A stretch of 64,000 bases of DNA. Source: Isoetes taiwanensis (Eukaryota > Streptophyta > Lycopodiopsida > Isoetales > Isoetaceae). Numbering within the stretch: position 1 is the first letter of the stretch; each line of letters opens with the position of its first letter. The notes under the pieces are model-generated. The model made no database searches and had not been told where the DNA came from. It worked only from the letters and a program-made list of their open reading frames with translations. Positions 42,891 through 56,024 of the stretch are shown piece by piece. Location of the stretch: contig JAJEKV010000297.1 in assembly GCA_021234155.1 (NCBI GenBank), positions 248,001 through 312,000 on the forward strand, in the 5' to 3' direction. Made by a program: the position numbers and the translations under genes.

Positions 42891-45110
42891 AGTGTAAATG
42901 GGGAAATTCATTTTGTACTGGTATTTCAATTTGCTAATTACTTTTTACGGGCATTTATAATTCTATTTTATTACGAGCCACTCTTACAAGGGTGGATGTG
43001 GAATTACTGGCATGCCTGGCCTGCCAGCTTCTGTCTTCTACCCCTCTGCCCCACATCAGTGTTGGGGAATGTTTTTGATCTTAATAGGAAAAATTCCTTC
43101 TACTTTTGAGAGCGTTCGAAATTTACAAATTCTAATCGGAAGCTTCCTTCAACCGAAAAATTTCGAATTTGATAAACGAAAATTAAGTTTTATATTGAAC
43201 CCCTTCTGTGATATAACAAAGCATGTAATATGCGGAAACAAGAAAAAAGGGTTGTATTCTTGTTTAAGGCACAATAGAGATAGACAAGATTCTGATCTTT
43301 TGACCTACAAGAGTTGCATATAAGAGCAAACAAAATCTATCTTGTATTCTCAACTGTGCTCTTCCTTTCATGACATTATTTTCTTTCATCCTACAAACGA
43401 GGATTTAATTGATCGGCCATAGCCTGTGGTTGTGATGCTTAAGAAATAACACATATATAAATGTCATCCCCTGCTCTGCAAGGCGGCAAGAATCCGAAAT
43501 CACTCAAAAATTGTGCGGGATGGGTTCCGTTAGGTTTCCATGCCATACTGATAATTATTAATGCTGGACTGTACACCTACCGTCTCCGGGGAACTTCCCC
43601 AATGTTGCCCCACACATCGATAAACTAATGTAAAACATACCCCAATTATTAAGTACTGCCCTTATTTTCTTTTCCTTTCCACACCCACTATTATATCATA
43701 GGTGGTTCATTATTTCTTTCTGCAATACTTCTTCCATGTCGAGCACCAAAGATTTCTTCAAGCCAATTCTCATAAAGTCATGGTATCAAGTATTCTATTG
43801 TCTTGATGTAGCAATTTTAATTGATTCTCAAGACTTTGAACTATTATTTAAGCCACTTCACCCTCCGGCCATGGAGGGCAACCCTCCGTGCGCAGCACCT
43901 TGTTTATTTAGAGTCATAAACGGTGTCATATCTCTATGTGACAGTCTTATTTTATGACTATAGTAGAAAATCACCCTTAGCCTTAAATCATTGTATATCA
44001 TCCCGACTGCCATGTTACAACCAGAGTTACAATATAGAAATAGGGTCGATTTTTTAGTCGTCGGTGCATTTCTAAGTTGATACGTGTCACTGTCAATAAT
44101 CCGGAAAGGCAGTTGGGTGCCCTGATTCCGGGTGACAGGTTGAACCGGTCACTCCATGTTTTTTTCAGTTGTAAATTTCTATATTTTTAAAACAGAATTG
44201 CATTCACTGTCATAATTCAAAAGCAGAGTTACATTCAAAGAACCACTATCATATTCAAATCACATACTAAAATTATGCTTCCATCACAAAATACCTTTCA
44301 GAAAGGTTCTGCAACAAGCATTCAGATCCGTCTGAAACGCTCTTTCCATTTCGGCTCTATCCCATGTTTAATTGAGACCCAAAACCATCAGACGGCATGT
44401 GTCTCCTGAAATCCGGCCCCTTTTTGCAGCTCTCCGACCTTGGTTCTACCATTCTGGCTGCCATACCTCCGTGCAAAGGAAAGACCTTGGTTCTACCATT
44501 CCGGCTGCCATACCTCCGTGCAAAGGAAATACTTACTGTTAATACCTTTTGCTTTTTAACCAATGTAGCATTTCAAATTTATCTGCAACACAAAAAAACA
44601 AGATCGTATCATAAAAATGCTTGCATGCACAAAAAGACAGTAAGTTTATATGCAAGAATCTTACCTAAACACTTAAAAACACCCACAGAGCATGAATCAA
44701 AAGTAAAAGTCGCCGGAATAGATAATGCCTGCCTTCCTAAACCTCTAAGACAAAAAAACTAGTTAAATAATCGCGAAAATGAGCAAAAGGATTGTTAGAA
44801 ATAAACGAAAACCTGTAGCATTTGATATTTTTGCTCCCAACTCTGTTTATACCAGACACTACAAGAAGAATCAGCGAGCAAAGCCTTTACGCCACCGGAA
44901 AACTCTACCAAGATCAAGAAACAAGACAATCGCCTTCAAAAAGCAAGAAATGCAATAATAAGAAAGCGCAGCAAGCAAGCGCCTTCAGCCATGAAGCTCT
45001 GATGCCAGCCTTGGCGCAGCTCTGGTGCCGGCGAAGACCTTGGCGCCTCGACGAAGCTCTGGTGCAAGACAGGAAAAAAGGGGGAGAAAAAAATCTCCCC
45101 TATTTCTATA
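42891..45110. other. No gene; one 47-bp tandem duplication
   Basis: No coding region recognised. At 44436-44529 a 47-bp unit beginning GACCTTGGTTCTACCATTC is duplicated with one mismatch. At 43976 an inverted GGGTGATTTTCTACTATAG end with TTA beside it suggests one border of a Tourist-like MITE. Confidence 0.45.
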
Positions 45111-45114
45111 TTGT

Positions 45115-45229
45115 GGGGGGAAGGACAATTGGTCCTTGATTCCGGTTTCCAGATGACTCGCTCCCCGCTACCGCCGGTCGCGGGACCCCACCTGGAAACC
45201 AGAATCAAGTCCCAATTGCCCTTCCCCCA
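45115..45229. repeat. Hairpin element 1 (38-bp arms)
   Basis: Arms 45115-45152 and 45192-45229 pair with about five mismatches; the left arm contains GGAAGGACAATTGGTCCTTG. The 39-nt centre is G/C-rich: GCTCCCCGCTACCGCCGG followed by GGGACCCC. The whole structure resembles a short fold-back MITE. Confidence 0.7.
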
Positions 45230-45339
45230 TACAACATGGAAACCGGGTAGTTCATTCCGTCCATGGAATGGAAGTCCACCCTATTCATTCCGCTCAACAG
45301 GTAAAAAGTTTCGGTACCACGTAAAATTCCAGTTCCCAT

Positions 45340-45475
45340 GTTGTAGGGGAACTGAGAATGGTCGCAGCATTCCGCAACCTCAGAAGACCTGCTCCCGGCT
45401 GCCGCCAGTTGTAGGACCCCTTCTGAGATTGTGGATTGCTGCTTCCAATCTTCGCTCCCCTATACAGAACAATCA
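45340..45475. repeat. Hairpin element 2, diverged relative of element 1
   Basis: Arms of about 48 bp (about 45340-45387 and 45424-45475) pair with several mismatches. The centre GCTCCCGGCTGCCGCCAG plus GGACCCC matches the centre of element 1. The outer ends, TGTTGTAGGGGA and TCCCCTATACA, also match element 1's TATTGTGGGGGG and CCCCCATACA. So the two are copies of one family, about 225 bp apart. Confidence 0.65.
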
Positions 45476-46640
45476 TGTAACTTCCCCAATGGTATATCTG
45501 CCCAAGTGGCATGTTACAACAAGAAACACCCAGCATATATATATTTTATTTTTATTTTTTTGTGCACCTAGCATTTTGTTTCTTTTGTGCACTTTGGTGA
45601 TTTTTTACAGTGAATCTCTAATTTTAATAAGGTTTAAACATGATCACACCCGATATTTACCTCGCCCCTAGGAGGGCTAAGAGGCGCCTCTAGGAGGAGC
45701 TAAAGGACAGTTTACATGCACCAATATCATCATGACGGTGTCCCGTTTTGCATAGAGAAATCTGAAGAAAAAGTGTTAATGTCACGAATAAGGGCAAGCC
45801 TTTTTCTGTGAATGACTCTCCTCAACGACAGATGTAAATCGCTTTTAAGGGTGCATCCCCATTAGGTCGAATTACGTAGAAATGGCACGTCTTCCTTTGC
45901 AATGTGGCAAACCCAAACAGAAAAACACATATTCCCCAAGTTTCCTTAGATCGGTTTTCTCCTGGGGGCTAGCTTCGAAACTTCTTGTCTACTTCCTAAA
46001 AATTCAAGTTATCTCTCATGCACTTTACTTTATTCTTTTCAGTATACAAAAAAAGTAAAACAAGCTTCCTTTTTTTTTTTTTTCCCTTCCCTTCATCCAT
46101 TTTGTTCATTTGGGCTTCATGCCCTTGTTGATTGTATCCATCGACATTAAAATTTATATCTATCTATCTATGTAACAAATGGCTTCTTGTCCTCTTGATC
46201 TTCCACTTCATAGCAACCAACAAGCTTTAAACACGCCAAAATCCTGGTTGGAATGGGAATGGTGTTCAAGAAGACCCCTTTGATGTGGAAAAAATAGGTT
46301 CTCCTACCTTGACCTCATCCCGCATTGGACAACACTTGTGACCCCCTACTCTGTTCCCAATTTGGATGGAGACACCCATCAAACCCACGCTCAAGCCCAG
46401 ATCCAGGCTCAGACTCAGCCACACTCACAGTCTGATGCCACATTTTATGACAACCTCTGTGACGGTCCTTCGCCCAACACTTGCTGTTACGGAAATACTT
46501 CACACAAAGCCTAAGATCTCATGGGTGCAGAACCTACACGTCGTCCCCAAGTCCCAAGTAATATGTTGCAGTCATCCCCAAGTCTCCCAAGTAATATGTT
46601 GCAGTCTCTAACTCGGGGAAAGACCTTCACCTAGAAGCAA

Positions 46641-46701
46641 CTCGACGTGACCAGCGTCGAGTCCGCACTAGCGAGCTTCGTCAGTGCTTACTCGCTAGTG
46701 C
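46641..46701. repeat. Two small perfect hairpins in tandem
   Basis: CTCGACG-TGACCAG-CGTCGAG (46641-46661) is followed at once by GCACTAGCGAG (46665-46675) pairing perfectly with CTCGCTAGTGC (46691-46701). Just upstream (46551-46605) a CCCAAGTAATATGTTGCAGTC word is tandemly duplicated. No gene recognised nearby. Confidence 0.6.
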
Positions 46702-47024
46702 TGAGTGCTTAACACTCGCGGCCTCAGTTTCTGCTTATTCTCCCCGGAGAGTGTGGGCAGACCAAGGTGCAACTAGGCTAGCAACATGATAAAAGATCAA
46801 GTAATTTAGTCTTCTTGCCGAAATATCCTATAGCCTATTTAATCAATATTTAAGATGGAAATCAATCTTGCAAAAGATAAAACTCTAAGTCAATAACAAG
46901 GATGTTTAAATTGATCTTGCAAAAGAAATATCTAGCAAAACTAGAATGATCCTACATGAACAATTATTGGAGTTTAAGCTAAGCCAAAACGAACTCAAAA
47001 AAAAAACCTAAGTGTTCTACTTGC

Positions 47025-47095
47025 CTAGACTAAGAATTGAACTCCAGTCGCTAGCTTAAAAGGCAAAGGCTTCAACCAATAAACCACCAATGTAA
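47025..47095 (-). other. Degenerate tRNA-Lys-like sequence
   Basis: On the minus strand a B-box-like GAGTTCAATTC, a CTTTTAA loop (UUU anticodon position) and an A-box-like TGGTTTATTGG occur at tRNA spacing. Stems pair poorly and acceptor ends do not match, so this is at best a tRNA pseudogene or SINE head. Confidence 0.3.

Positions 47096-48237
<1,142 letters not shown>

Positions 48238-48305
<68 letters not shown>
48238..48305. repeat. (CT)n microsatellite, ~68 bp
   Basis: CT dinucleotides with one interruption (TCTCCC near 48262). It lies between the tail of one LINE B and the 5' end of the next. Confidence 0.95.
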
Positions 48306-48307
<2 letters not shown>

Positions 48308-48332
48308 CGCACAAAACTAGGGCAAAAAAACA

Positions 48333-49375
48333 TGACGGAGATGGGGGCAAGACAGGTCGAGGTGGGGCATCATCGGCTGCTCCTGATGTGGCTGTAGCAG
48401 CGGCACCTGTAAAGCAAGATTTTAAAAAAGGGGAAATATCTGCAGTGAAAACAACAGGGATAATAGCGGAACAGGGGTCTGTAACTCCGGCTACAACAAT
48501 GGAACAGAGGTCTGTAACTTCGGCAGCTGATCCGGGGGCTGTTGCAGCCAAATCCATAACGGTTGAATCAGGGGGCTCGGAAGAATCAGAATCAGCGGCG
48601 GAGGAAGACATGTGTGTGAAAAAACCCATCAGGCCAGAGCAGCATGACTCCGATCATACCAGGTTTAATGGGCATTGGGCAGTTTCATACCCCAGGAGAG
48701 ATGATCATGGGACAGCTGCTATCAGTTATGATGAAAATTTTAGAGTCAATGGAGCAATCTAGGAGGGAAGCAGAGCGGGCAAGAAGAGATGCAGCAGAAC
48801 ACCAGATACAAATGCTGAAATTATTACAAGGTATGAATGAATCCTTATGTTCATTGAAGCAAGAAAATTCAGTTTTAAAGCAGCAAATGGCAAGCATCTC
48901 GGAGGCACCTCGCCCATTACATGATGAGAGAGGAACAGAAGAATTTCAGGAGGCCATAGGCATACTGAATGAGAAGATGGAGCAGCTCACTGATATGCAT
49001 GAAAGAGAAACCAAAGCAAACAACATCCGCATCTCGGGGCTGCCGGAAGAGGAAAATGAAAACACGATGGCTGCAGTGCAAAACTTCTTGGCTGATAACA
49101 TGCAGGTGCAGGTGGACATATTGGATGCATACAGGGTTGGAAAGAAGGGTGAAGGTACTCGCAACATATTGGTGAAGTGTGCAGGCAAGGAGGCTAAGAC
49201 GAGGATTATGCAGAAGCGATCTTTACTAAGGGGGCAACACATCTGGGTAAATGATGACTTGACTAAAATTCAGTTTCAGCAAAGGAAAGATGACATTCTG
49301 AAGATGAAGGAAGCCCGGGCATCTGGAAAGCGTGCATACTGGAGAGGGGGCAAGGCGGCGATCGAGGATGAATAG
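48333..49375 (+). pseudogene. LINE B ORF1 protein (RNA-binding), one frameshift
   Basis: ORF1p of a LINE, the RNA-binding chaperone partner of the reverse transcriptase. The N-terminal third is Ala/Ser/Glu-rich and disordered. A frameshift between 48640 and 48665 leads to a coiled coil (SMEQSRREAERARRDAAEHQ; then LKLLQGMNESLCSLKQENSV). Next comes an L1 ORF1p-like RNA-recognition domain: NNIRISGLPEEENENTMAAV, DILDAYRVGKKG, RNILVKCAGKEAKTRIMQKR. The C-terminal domain has IWVNDDLTKIQFQQRKDDIL. No start codon in the N-terminal frame is obvious: an ATG at 48332 is in another phase, so the start is uncertain. It ends TAG at 49373-49375, with ORF2 continuing in the same frame. Confidence 0.85.
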
Positions 49376-52300
49376 CAAATATCAACTGTCAGGTTAGCCT
49401 GCTGGAATATAAATACATTAAAAAATAGTAAGATATTTACCATGTCAGAAGTTTTAGATAATGTTGATATAATTTTTTTTCTGGAAACATGTGAACATGA
49501 GGAGAAAGGTTTGCCAGATATTTTTGGTTTTACTTTGTTACATTCTGGTTGGAACAATAAGGGATGGAGGCTTAAAAGTTTTGGAGGTATTGCTTGCTAT
49601 GTGTTTGGGGTCCGGGCACGGGATCGCCTGAGGGACAGATCTCTGTGAGATCCTTGAAGTCCGGCAGGGTAAATCCTGAGACACTCTTGTCACGCGGGAT
49701 TTTTGCTAACAGAGGAAAGAACAAGAAAAACTCAGATAAAACAGCAATTGCAATACACAATGAAACACACAAGACACTTGTGGAGAACACGGCAATCCAT
49801 TGATCAAAACAAGTGTACAATGAAGGCTCAAAAGAGCGCACAACAGGCGACCAGCATGTCTGCTCTGTAGTGACACAAAAGAACACTCTGAACCCTCCCG
49901 AAGGAGCAAAAATGCTACAATATATAGGAACACGGAGTGGCCTACGGGCCTGAATCTGATCCTCATCATGACAACGCGTGCTCCACTACTTGGGCACTCG
50001 AACAGGAATCTGAGCTGTCCGCGGCCGTGCTAACAGACAAGTAGTGGCCCGCCGTGGGTCCTACCTTTGGGTCTTCTGCTTCTTGGAGGAGCTTTGACCC
50101 GCCGTGGCGCCTTGTGGATCCCTCTTCTTGGACACCGTGGCCAGTGGGGCCTCGCCCTCATGCAGCAAGTATAGACCTGTGTGTCTGCCAGGCACAGGGC
50201 TAACACTATGCTAGGAATGAAATTACACATGCAATAGAGGTGCGAAGGCATAAGGCATCACCGCAGAGTATCTGGATTGAGCTAGCTGGTAGAACAGGCA
50301 AAATATATGTTGGTGGTTGTTATTTTCCGCCCAGGGATTCACCGGTGTATGATAAGGGGGACCTTGATAGGGATGACCCGTTTTTCCACTTAGAGCAAGA
50401 TATCCTGGCAATGAGTAGAACAGGGGAAGTCTTGCTATTGGGGGATTTTAATGGACGCACTGGTAATAACCAAGCAGCATTGGTAAGTCCAGATGGGAAT
50501 GAGGAGTGGTTGGAGATGATGGATAGTAGGGAACTTGAGAAAACTGGGTGGAATAGGATATCTGATGATATGGTGAAATGGCCAACTCCGCAAGGCCGAC
50601 ATGTTCTACATATGTGTAGTGGTTTTGACATGGTAATTTTCAATGGCACAACAAGATACCCGAGATCGGGTAAATGCACCTGTAAGAATGCAAGCGTGGT
50701 AGACTATGTCATTGCCAAACCTTCCTTTGGGGAACATATTGTTAGCATATCCATTGGGGACGAGAATGAAAACTCGGACCATGTGCCGATATTTGTTGAA
50801 ATAAGGGTGCAATCGCATGGTAGGCAGCGGGTTGATACCACAAAAAAACAACAGTTGCGATTGAGATATGATAAGGCGGAGGAATACAGTGATATATGCG
50901 AGGAGAAAGTCAAGGCTCTTGTGTGGCCGAACTCATTACAGGAGATAAGTGATATGTTGACCAATATTGTGCTTCAATCAGCGGACAGTTGTTTTGTCTC
51001 TTATCGCCAAAAGATGGGATTGGCCCTGCAATGGCTGGTTTGACATGGAATGCAAGCGACAGCGGGAAAAATTCAAATCATCACATGGAGCAGCTAAGGC
51101 ACATGAAAGAAAGGAGTACACTAAGCTGATAAAAAACAAAAAGAGAGTGTATCTATACAGGAAACATGAGAAGATGGTAAAAGGGTTGTTGGTGGACCCA
51201 AAAAAAATTCGAAGCGACTCAAACCTTTGAAAGCATCGCGGATAATGAATTGCAGTAGAGATGCTTATGGCGATGTCTGCGCAAAACTTTATGATGTGCC
51301 GAGGGGGCAAAAAGATGGCAGATGACACCGATACTATGGCAAGTATGTCGACTTTCAATTGTAGAAGATGTACGAGGGGGCCGAGAGACACTAATGGTAC
51401 AAAACATGGTGATGCTTATGACCGTATGGAAGCGCTTAAATGGGCCGGGGAGACGGTTGAAAATAAGCTGGCAGATATGTTTAATCTAGCTTTGGCAGAT
51501 GGCTTCCCTGGGTCATGGCAAGTTAACAGGGTTGTACCATTGCACAAGTTAGGGGATAAAAAAAGATCCCGCAACCATCGACTATCATGGTGGGCGGCTT
51601 GCCAGTATGCAAAACTGTTTGCATCCATTCCGGAGCAAAGGTAAGTATGTGGGCAGAAGACCATAATGTCAGGGCGGTGGGACAGGCGGGTTTTAGGCCC
51701 AAGAAGTCCACGACCGACCATTTAGTCACTCTTAGGCCCATGATGGACTCAGTAGTGGGGAAAAGGAAACCGTTGTATGCTATTTTTGTGGATTTTAGCA
51801 AGGCTTTCGATATGATGAATAGAGAAAATCTGGGACACAGGATGGTGGATCTTGGTATCCCAAAGGAGCTCAGACATGCGGTGAGGGTACTTTATGATAG
51901 GGTACTTGTGCAACTGTCATTTCCTTTTGTGGAATTTTGTGACGAGGTAGTAGAGAGCAATATGGGTGTGAAACAGGGGTGCCCCTTATCACCTACTCTA
52001 TTTGGGTTATTCATAGACCAGTTGGAAGAATGGATAGGAGCACACGGGGGAGATGGCACACCTCTGTATGGATATGTTCTCAGGCTCTTACTGTATGCTG
52101 ATGATATTGTTCTGCTATCCCGAAGCATACATGGGATGCAAAAACACTTAGATGCATTGGCGACATTACGCGATAATCGTGGTATGCGGTGAATCCCTGG
52201 ATAAGACCAAAGTTGTGGTATTTGGGGGCAAATAAGACCGATCACATTCGGCTACATTATATGGGCAAACATTGGAGGTGGTAGATAACTACAAATATCA

Positions 52301-53311
52301 CGGGGGTGAATGTAGATAAGAGCCCCAAGCTGGAACCAGCGGTTGAGCATAGAGTGAATCACGGGCTTAAAGGCACTATATGCTATGCAAAAAGTGTGCT
52401 GTGAGATATGGAATTTTGAGATGAAGCGCATGTTATACAAAGGTATTGGTGCAAAACTGTTGTGCTATATGGGTGTGAAGTCCGGGACCAGGCCTTGCTA
52501 ATGGCAATTTGGAAAAAAGTAGAAAAGATACAAAAGAAATTTTTTCATACCAGACTAGGTACCAAAATGCAAACTCCATACGATATGATGTTGGTAGAGT
52601 GTGGGATGATGCCACTTGAGGTGAAGGCGCTTTGGAGACTCTTACGCTACATGTGTAAAGGTTCTATATGAGTTGCCAAGCAATAGTCTACGACTTGCTA
52701 TAGAGGAAACAAAAACAAGGGCTGGTATCTGAGACATTTGAGAGATGGCTTATAAAATGGGGATGAGTATTCATGATTTAGAAGTACATAAGGAAAATAT
52801 AGAGGGATGGGTCAGGGATAGCTTTTCGACATAAGTCATGGGTGTGCCATTTGTGAAGAAAGAGTATTACAGATTACATATGAACCCTTCCATGCAAAGG
52901 CTATACCTTGGGGAGTCCATATCGGGTAAAATATAGACAAGCGATTGCCGGGATCCGATTGAGCTCTCATCACCTGGGGGTAGAGATTGGGAGATGGGCA
53001 AATATTGCACATGACATTAGACATTGCAGGGTGTGTGATGGAGGGGTGGTGGAGGACGAGACTCATGTCTTGATTTCCTGTCAGGCATATTCGAATATCA
53101 GACTCAAGCATGGGATTTTGGCTACTTCACTTGGTGATTTCTTCTCATATCCAGGATCATGTATTGGGGGATGTATAGTTGATATTCTTAGATGCAGAGA
53201 GGACCTATATTGAAACAAAGTGCAGTAGAGGAGATAGAGGTAGAGGAGCCCAGTGTATTATTCTCAGAGGATGCACTGGATGATTTGTTTTATGATTTTG
53301 AAGGCAATGTA
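49376..53311 (+). pseudogene. LINE B ORF2: endonuclease, reverse transcriptase, zinc knuckle
   Basis: The polyprotein nicks target DNA and copies LINE RNA onto it. APE-type endonuclease: RLACWNINTLKNSKI at about 49391, FFLETCEHEEKG; interrupted by the LTR at 49602; resumes YARNEITH and IWIELAGRTGKIYVGG, with LLLGDFNGRTGNN (about 50435) and SDHVPIF near 50780. Frameshift near 51010-51030, then a basic linker. Reverse transcriptase at 51650-52190: QAGFRPKKSTTDHL, FVDFSKAFDMM, GVKQGCPLSPTLFGLFIDQL, active site YADDIVLL. Further shifts follow: VDNYKY, MLYGCEVRDQAL, KKFFHTRLGTKMQTPYDMML. The zinc knuckle CRVCDGGVVEDETHVLISC is at about 53027-53083. The end is FSEDALDDLFYDFEGNV. Domains are complete, but at least six breaks remain. 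Confidence 0.9.
49602..50205. mobile_element. Solo LTR, 604 bp, 5-bp CTATG duplication
   Basis: Starts TGTTTGGGGTCC and ends GGGCTAACA, so it has the TG...CA ends and a TGTT/AACA short inverted repeat typical of LTRs. Both sides carry CTATG (49597-49601 and 50206-50210). Outside it, the LINE endonuclease frame resumes without loss. No coding sequence or internal retrotransposon remains, as expected after LTR-LTR recombination. Copia versus Gypsy cannot be told. Confidence 0.88.
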
Positions 53312-53367
53312 TAAACGTCTCATAGACCTGGCGGTCTCGAAGCCGAAATAATAAATTTCATTTCATT

Positions 53368-53488
<121 letters not shown>

Positions 53489-53808
53489 GTTGGGCCACAT
53501 GAAAAAAAATTGTCTGAGCACTATCTGGGAGACCATTTCCACCGTATAAGTGAGAGATGAGATGAGCTTCTCTCGAGGTCTTAGCCGTTTATTTTGTTTC
53601 TCCCTCCCCCTTGGAATTTTTGCCTCCTATTTGTCTCCAGGCTGGCCATCCCATATGGGATATTTCTTTCCTCATTCAATCTTCAAAATGAGTGATATGG
53701 GATATTTCGAGCTCTTCTTCCCGCGTCCCATTTCCATTCGAAATCTCTAAAAAATCCATTCCCCACACCTTCGAGGCAGGAAATCTTCACCGATAGCGTC
53801 ATTCAAGC

Positions 53809-55153
53809 ATGGATCCGGTAATTTTAGGTATGATTGCAATGCTTCTTAGGGCTATTTTGCTAGGTTTAGCAATGCAGAAGTTCTGCTTGGATCTCATTCA
53901 AGAGAACTTAACTGGAAAGATCCTATGGCAATAGTCGAGGAAGAAGATTTGAAGAAGACAATACTAGTTTTCAATGTGCATCTTCAATCTTGCTCTTGCA
54001 ACGTCTCGACTAAGAAGACCACTTAGAAGATTAAAGGGTTGTAAGAGGGAGACCACACAATGGGATAACATTGACAATCATGCTTGGAATTGCCTTCCCT
54101 CATTTGAAGATGATATGTAGCATCAGTTTTACAGAATGAAGAGAAGGTCATTTGAAAAATTGGTTGGCCTGATTGTGCCATACCTGATCAGGCCAGGCCA
54201 GAAGGTTAGGCCCCCTGTAGATCCCAGGAAAGCAGTAACCATGGTACTCTACTTTCTTTCTCATAAAGAGATGCCATTGCATGTTGGCCAAAGGTTTTAT
54301 GTTGGAAAGGCCACAGTCCAATAATACACCAAGAAAGTGACTTTAGTTTTAGCATCCAAGACCATGCTTTACAAAAGATTTATTGCCTTACCCTCGGGTC
54401 AAAGACTACTTAATATCATGAAGGAATTTTGGTCTGCCTAATATTTTTGGTGCTGTTGATGGTTCTCACATATTTCTGTACAGAAAGCCATGGAGAAAAG
54501 ACAAAGGGGATGATTATTACAGCAGACACAAGAGACATTCCTGCCTCATGCAAGGTGTAGTAACACACTCTCGAATATTTGTCAATGTATGTGTTAGTAG
54601 AACAGGTTCTGTGCATGATTCCAATCAGTCCAAGAAGAGCCTATTGTACAAGAGGCTAGCATCAAAACAGATTTTGCAGGAACCTATTGTTTAAATGACA
54701 GGAAAAAAGATTAACAGGAGAGGAGAATTATTGGATGCAGATGTAACAGTTAATATACCTCCAATGCTTTTGGGGGATTCAGCTTATCCAAGCAGAAGGT
54801 TTTTGATTAAGGTTTTTCCAGATGGCACAGGTGCTTCTGGCAAGTTCAACAAGAGGATTTGCAAGGGCAGGGTTTGTGTTGATAATGGATTTGGTATAGT
54901 GAAAGAGGAATTCAGAATTTTGAAAGCTCTGCCTATTCATGTTGGTAGGGCAGCCAAGATTATTCATGCTGCCTGTGTGTTGTGGAATTTCTACATAATG
55001 GAAGACCTGGATTTGGAAATGCTCCCTCTAGAAGCAGAATTGCCAGATATTGCCTACTATGAGACCGAGGACATGAATAAGAAATTGAAGAAGAAAGGGG
55101 ATTTGATAAGACATGTAATTTTTCAGAATAGAGATGGTAGAAATTTAGTATGA
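53809..55153 (+). pseudogene. PIF/Harbinger DDE transposase (HARBI1-type), copy 1
   Basis: Starts at ATG 53809 (MDPVILGMIAMLLRAILLGL). A broken stretch follows, then, from 54136, MKRRSFEKLVGLIVPYLIRP, VDPRKAVTMVLYFLSHKEMP and VGKATVQ followed by an in-frame TAA (54322-54324). The catalytic core begins GAVDGSHIFL (Asp codon 54458-54460) in a shifted frame. The second Asp is in LLGDSAYPSRRFL (54776-54778). The third-acid block is CVDNGFGIVKEEFRILKALP (54875-54934). Here the expected Glu is Asp (54881-54883), whereas copy 2 has Glu. Ends NRDGRNLV at 55153. Three or more shifts plus stops make it inactive. Confidence 0.9.
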
Positions 55154-56024
55154 TTCATTCATTTCCATTCATTTCATGTTGTTTGGGTTGTTCCCATTAA
55201 TAAAATGCATTCTGCCATTTGTGGAGCAGAAATATGCACATTGCACATGAACTGTCCTTGAATTAGTGAAAACAAGTTTGCATTAAGAAGTAAAACAATT
55301 GCAGCACCTAATTACTCAATGTTTTCATTTTGTGCACTTGAGCGAATACAACAGAAACTAAACAATGTTTGTATCTCAAGAATGATAAAGTAAAGAAAGT
55401 CTGCATGCGGTTTGCAGACTTTAAACAATGTTTGCACAATGAAACAATGTTTGCACAATGAAAATAAACAAGTGCAGTACTCAATATTCAATGTTTGCTT
55501 TTCATAAATGAACAGATACAGTAGAAAGTTTGCATCTGATTGAAATGAACAAGATAATGAACAAGATAATGAACAATTATAGAAGATGATGAGCTGCTTT
55601 TATTTCAAAAAACTCAGGTCTGTTACATGAACAAATTTAAAGGAAAATAGACTTGCCACAGAAATTTTTGTGGTCCTTGAAATGCTAATAGACAACAACT
55701 AAACACTCCAAAACTCCATGAACCTCCTCCACTTAACTGTAACAACAGCATTTACGAAAAATGTATTAGTGAAAATGACAAATAAACTCAAGTGAGGAAT
55801 ATGTGTGGAAATCCCAAAACCTGTATTCACATTTCATGGATTTACAAAAATACGACCATTTCATCATGGTCTGAATCCAAAATAAGGCCTATGGCCGGTT
55901 CAGTATCATACATTCTTTCAGAGATTTAAACTAAACAAGAAAAAAAAAAAAAAAGACTGAAATAAAAAAAAGGGGCTGAGTTCCTGAAGAGGCGCAGAAA
56001 AAAAAGGTTCTTCACAACAGCAGG

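Noticed and set aside
46315..46611. Open frames on both strands with Thr/Gln/His-rich products
   Set aside because: No domain, no splice signals, and the end lies in a local tandem duplication.
49360..49390. A virus-type leaky-stop motif at the ORF1/ORF2 junction
   Set aside because: The codon after TAG-CAA is ATA rather than the pyrimidine-rich codon of the classic signal, and there is only one copy. Kept as a question, not a feature.
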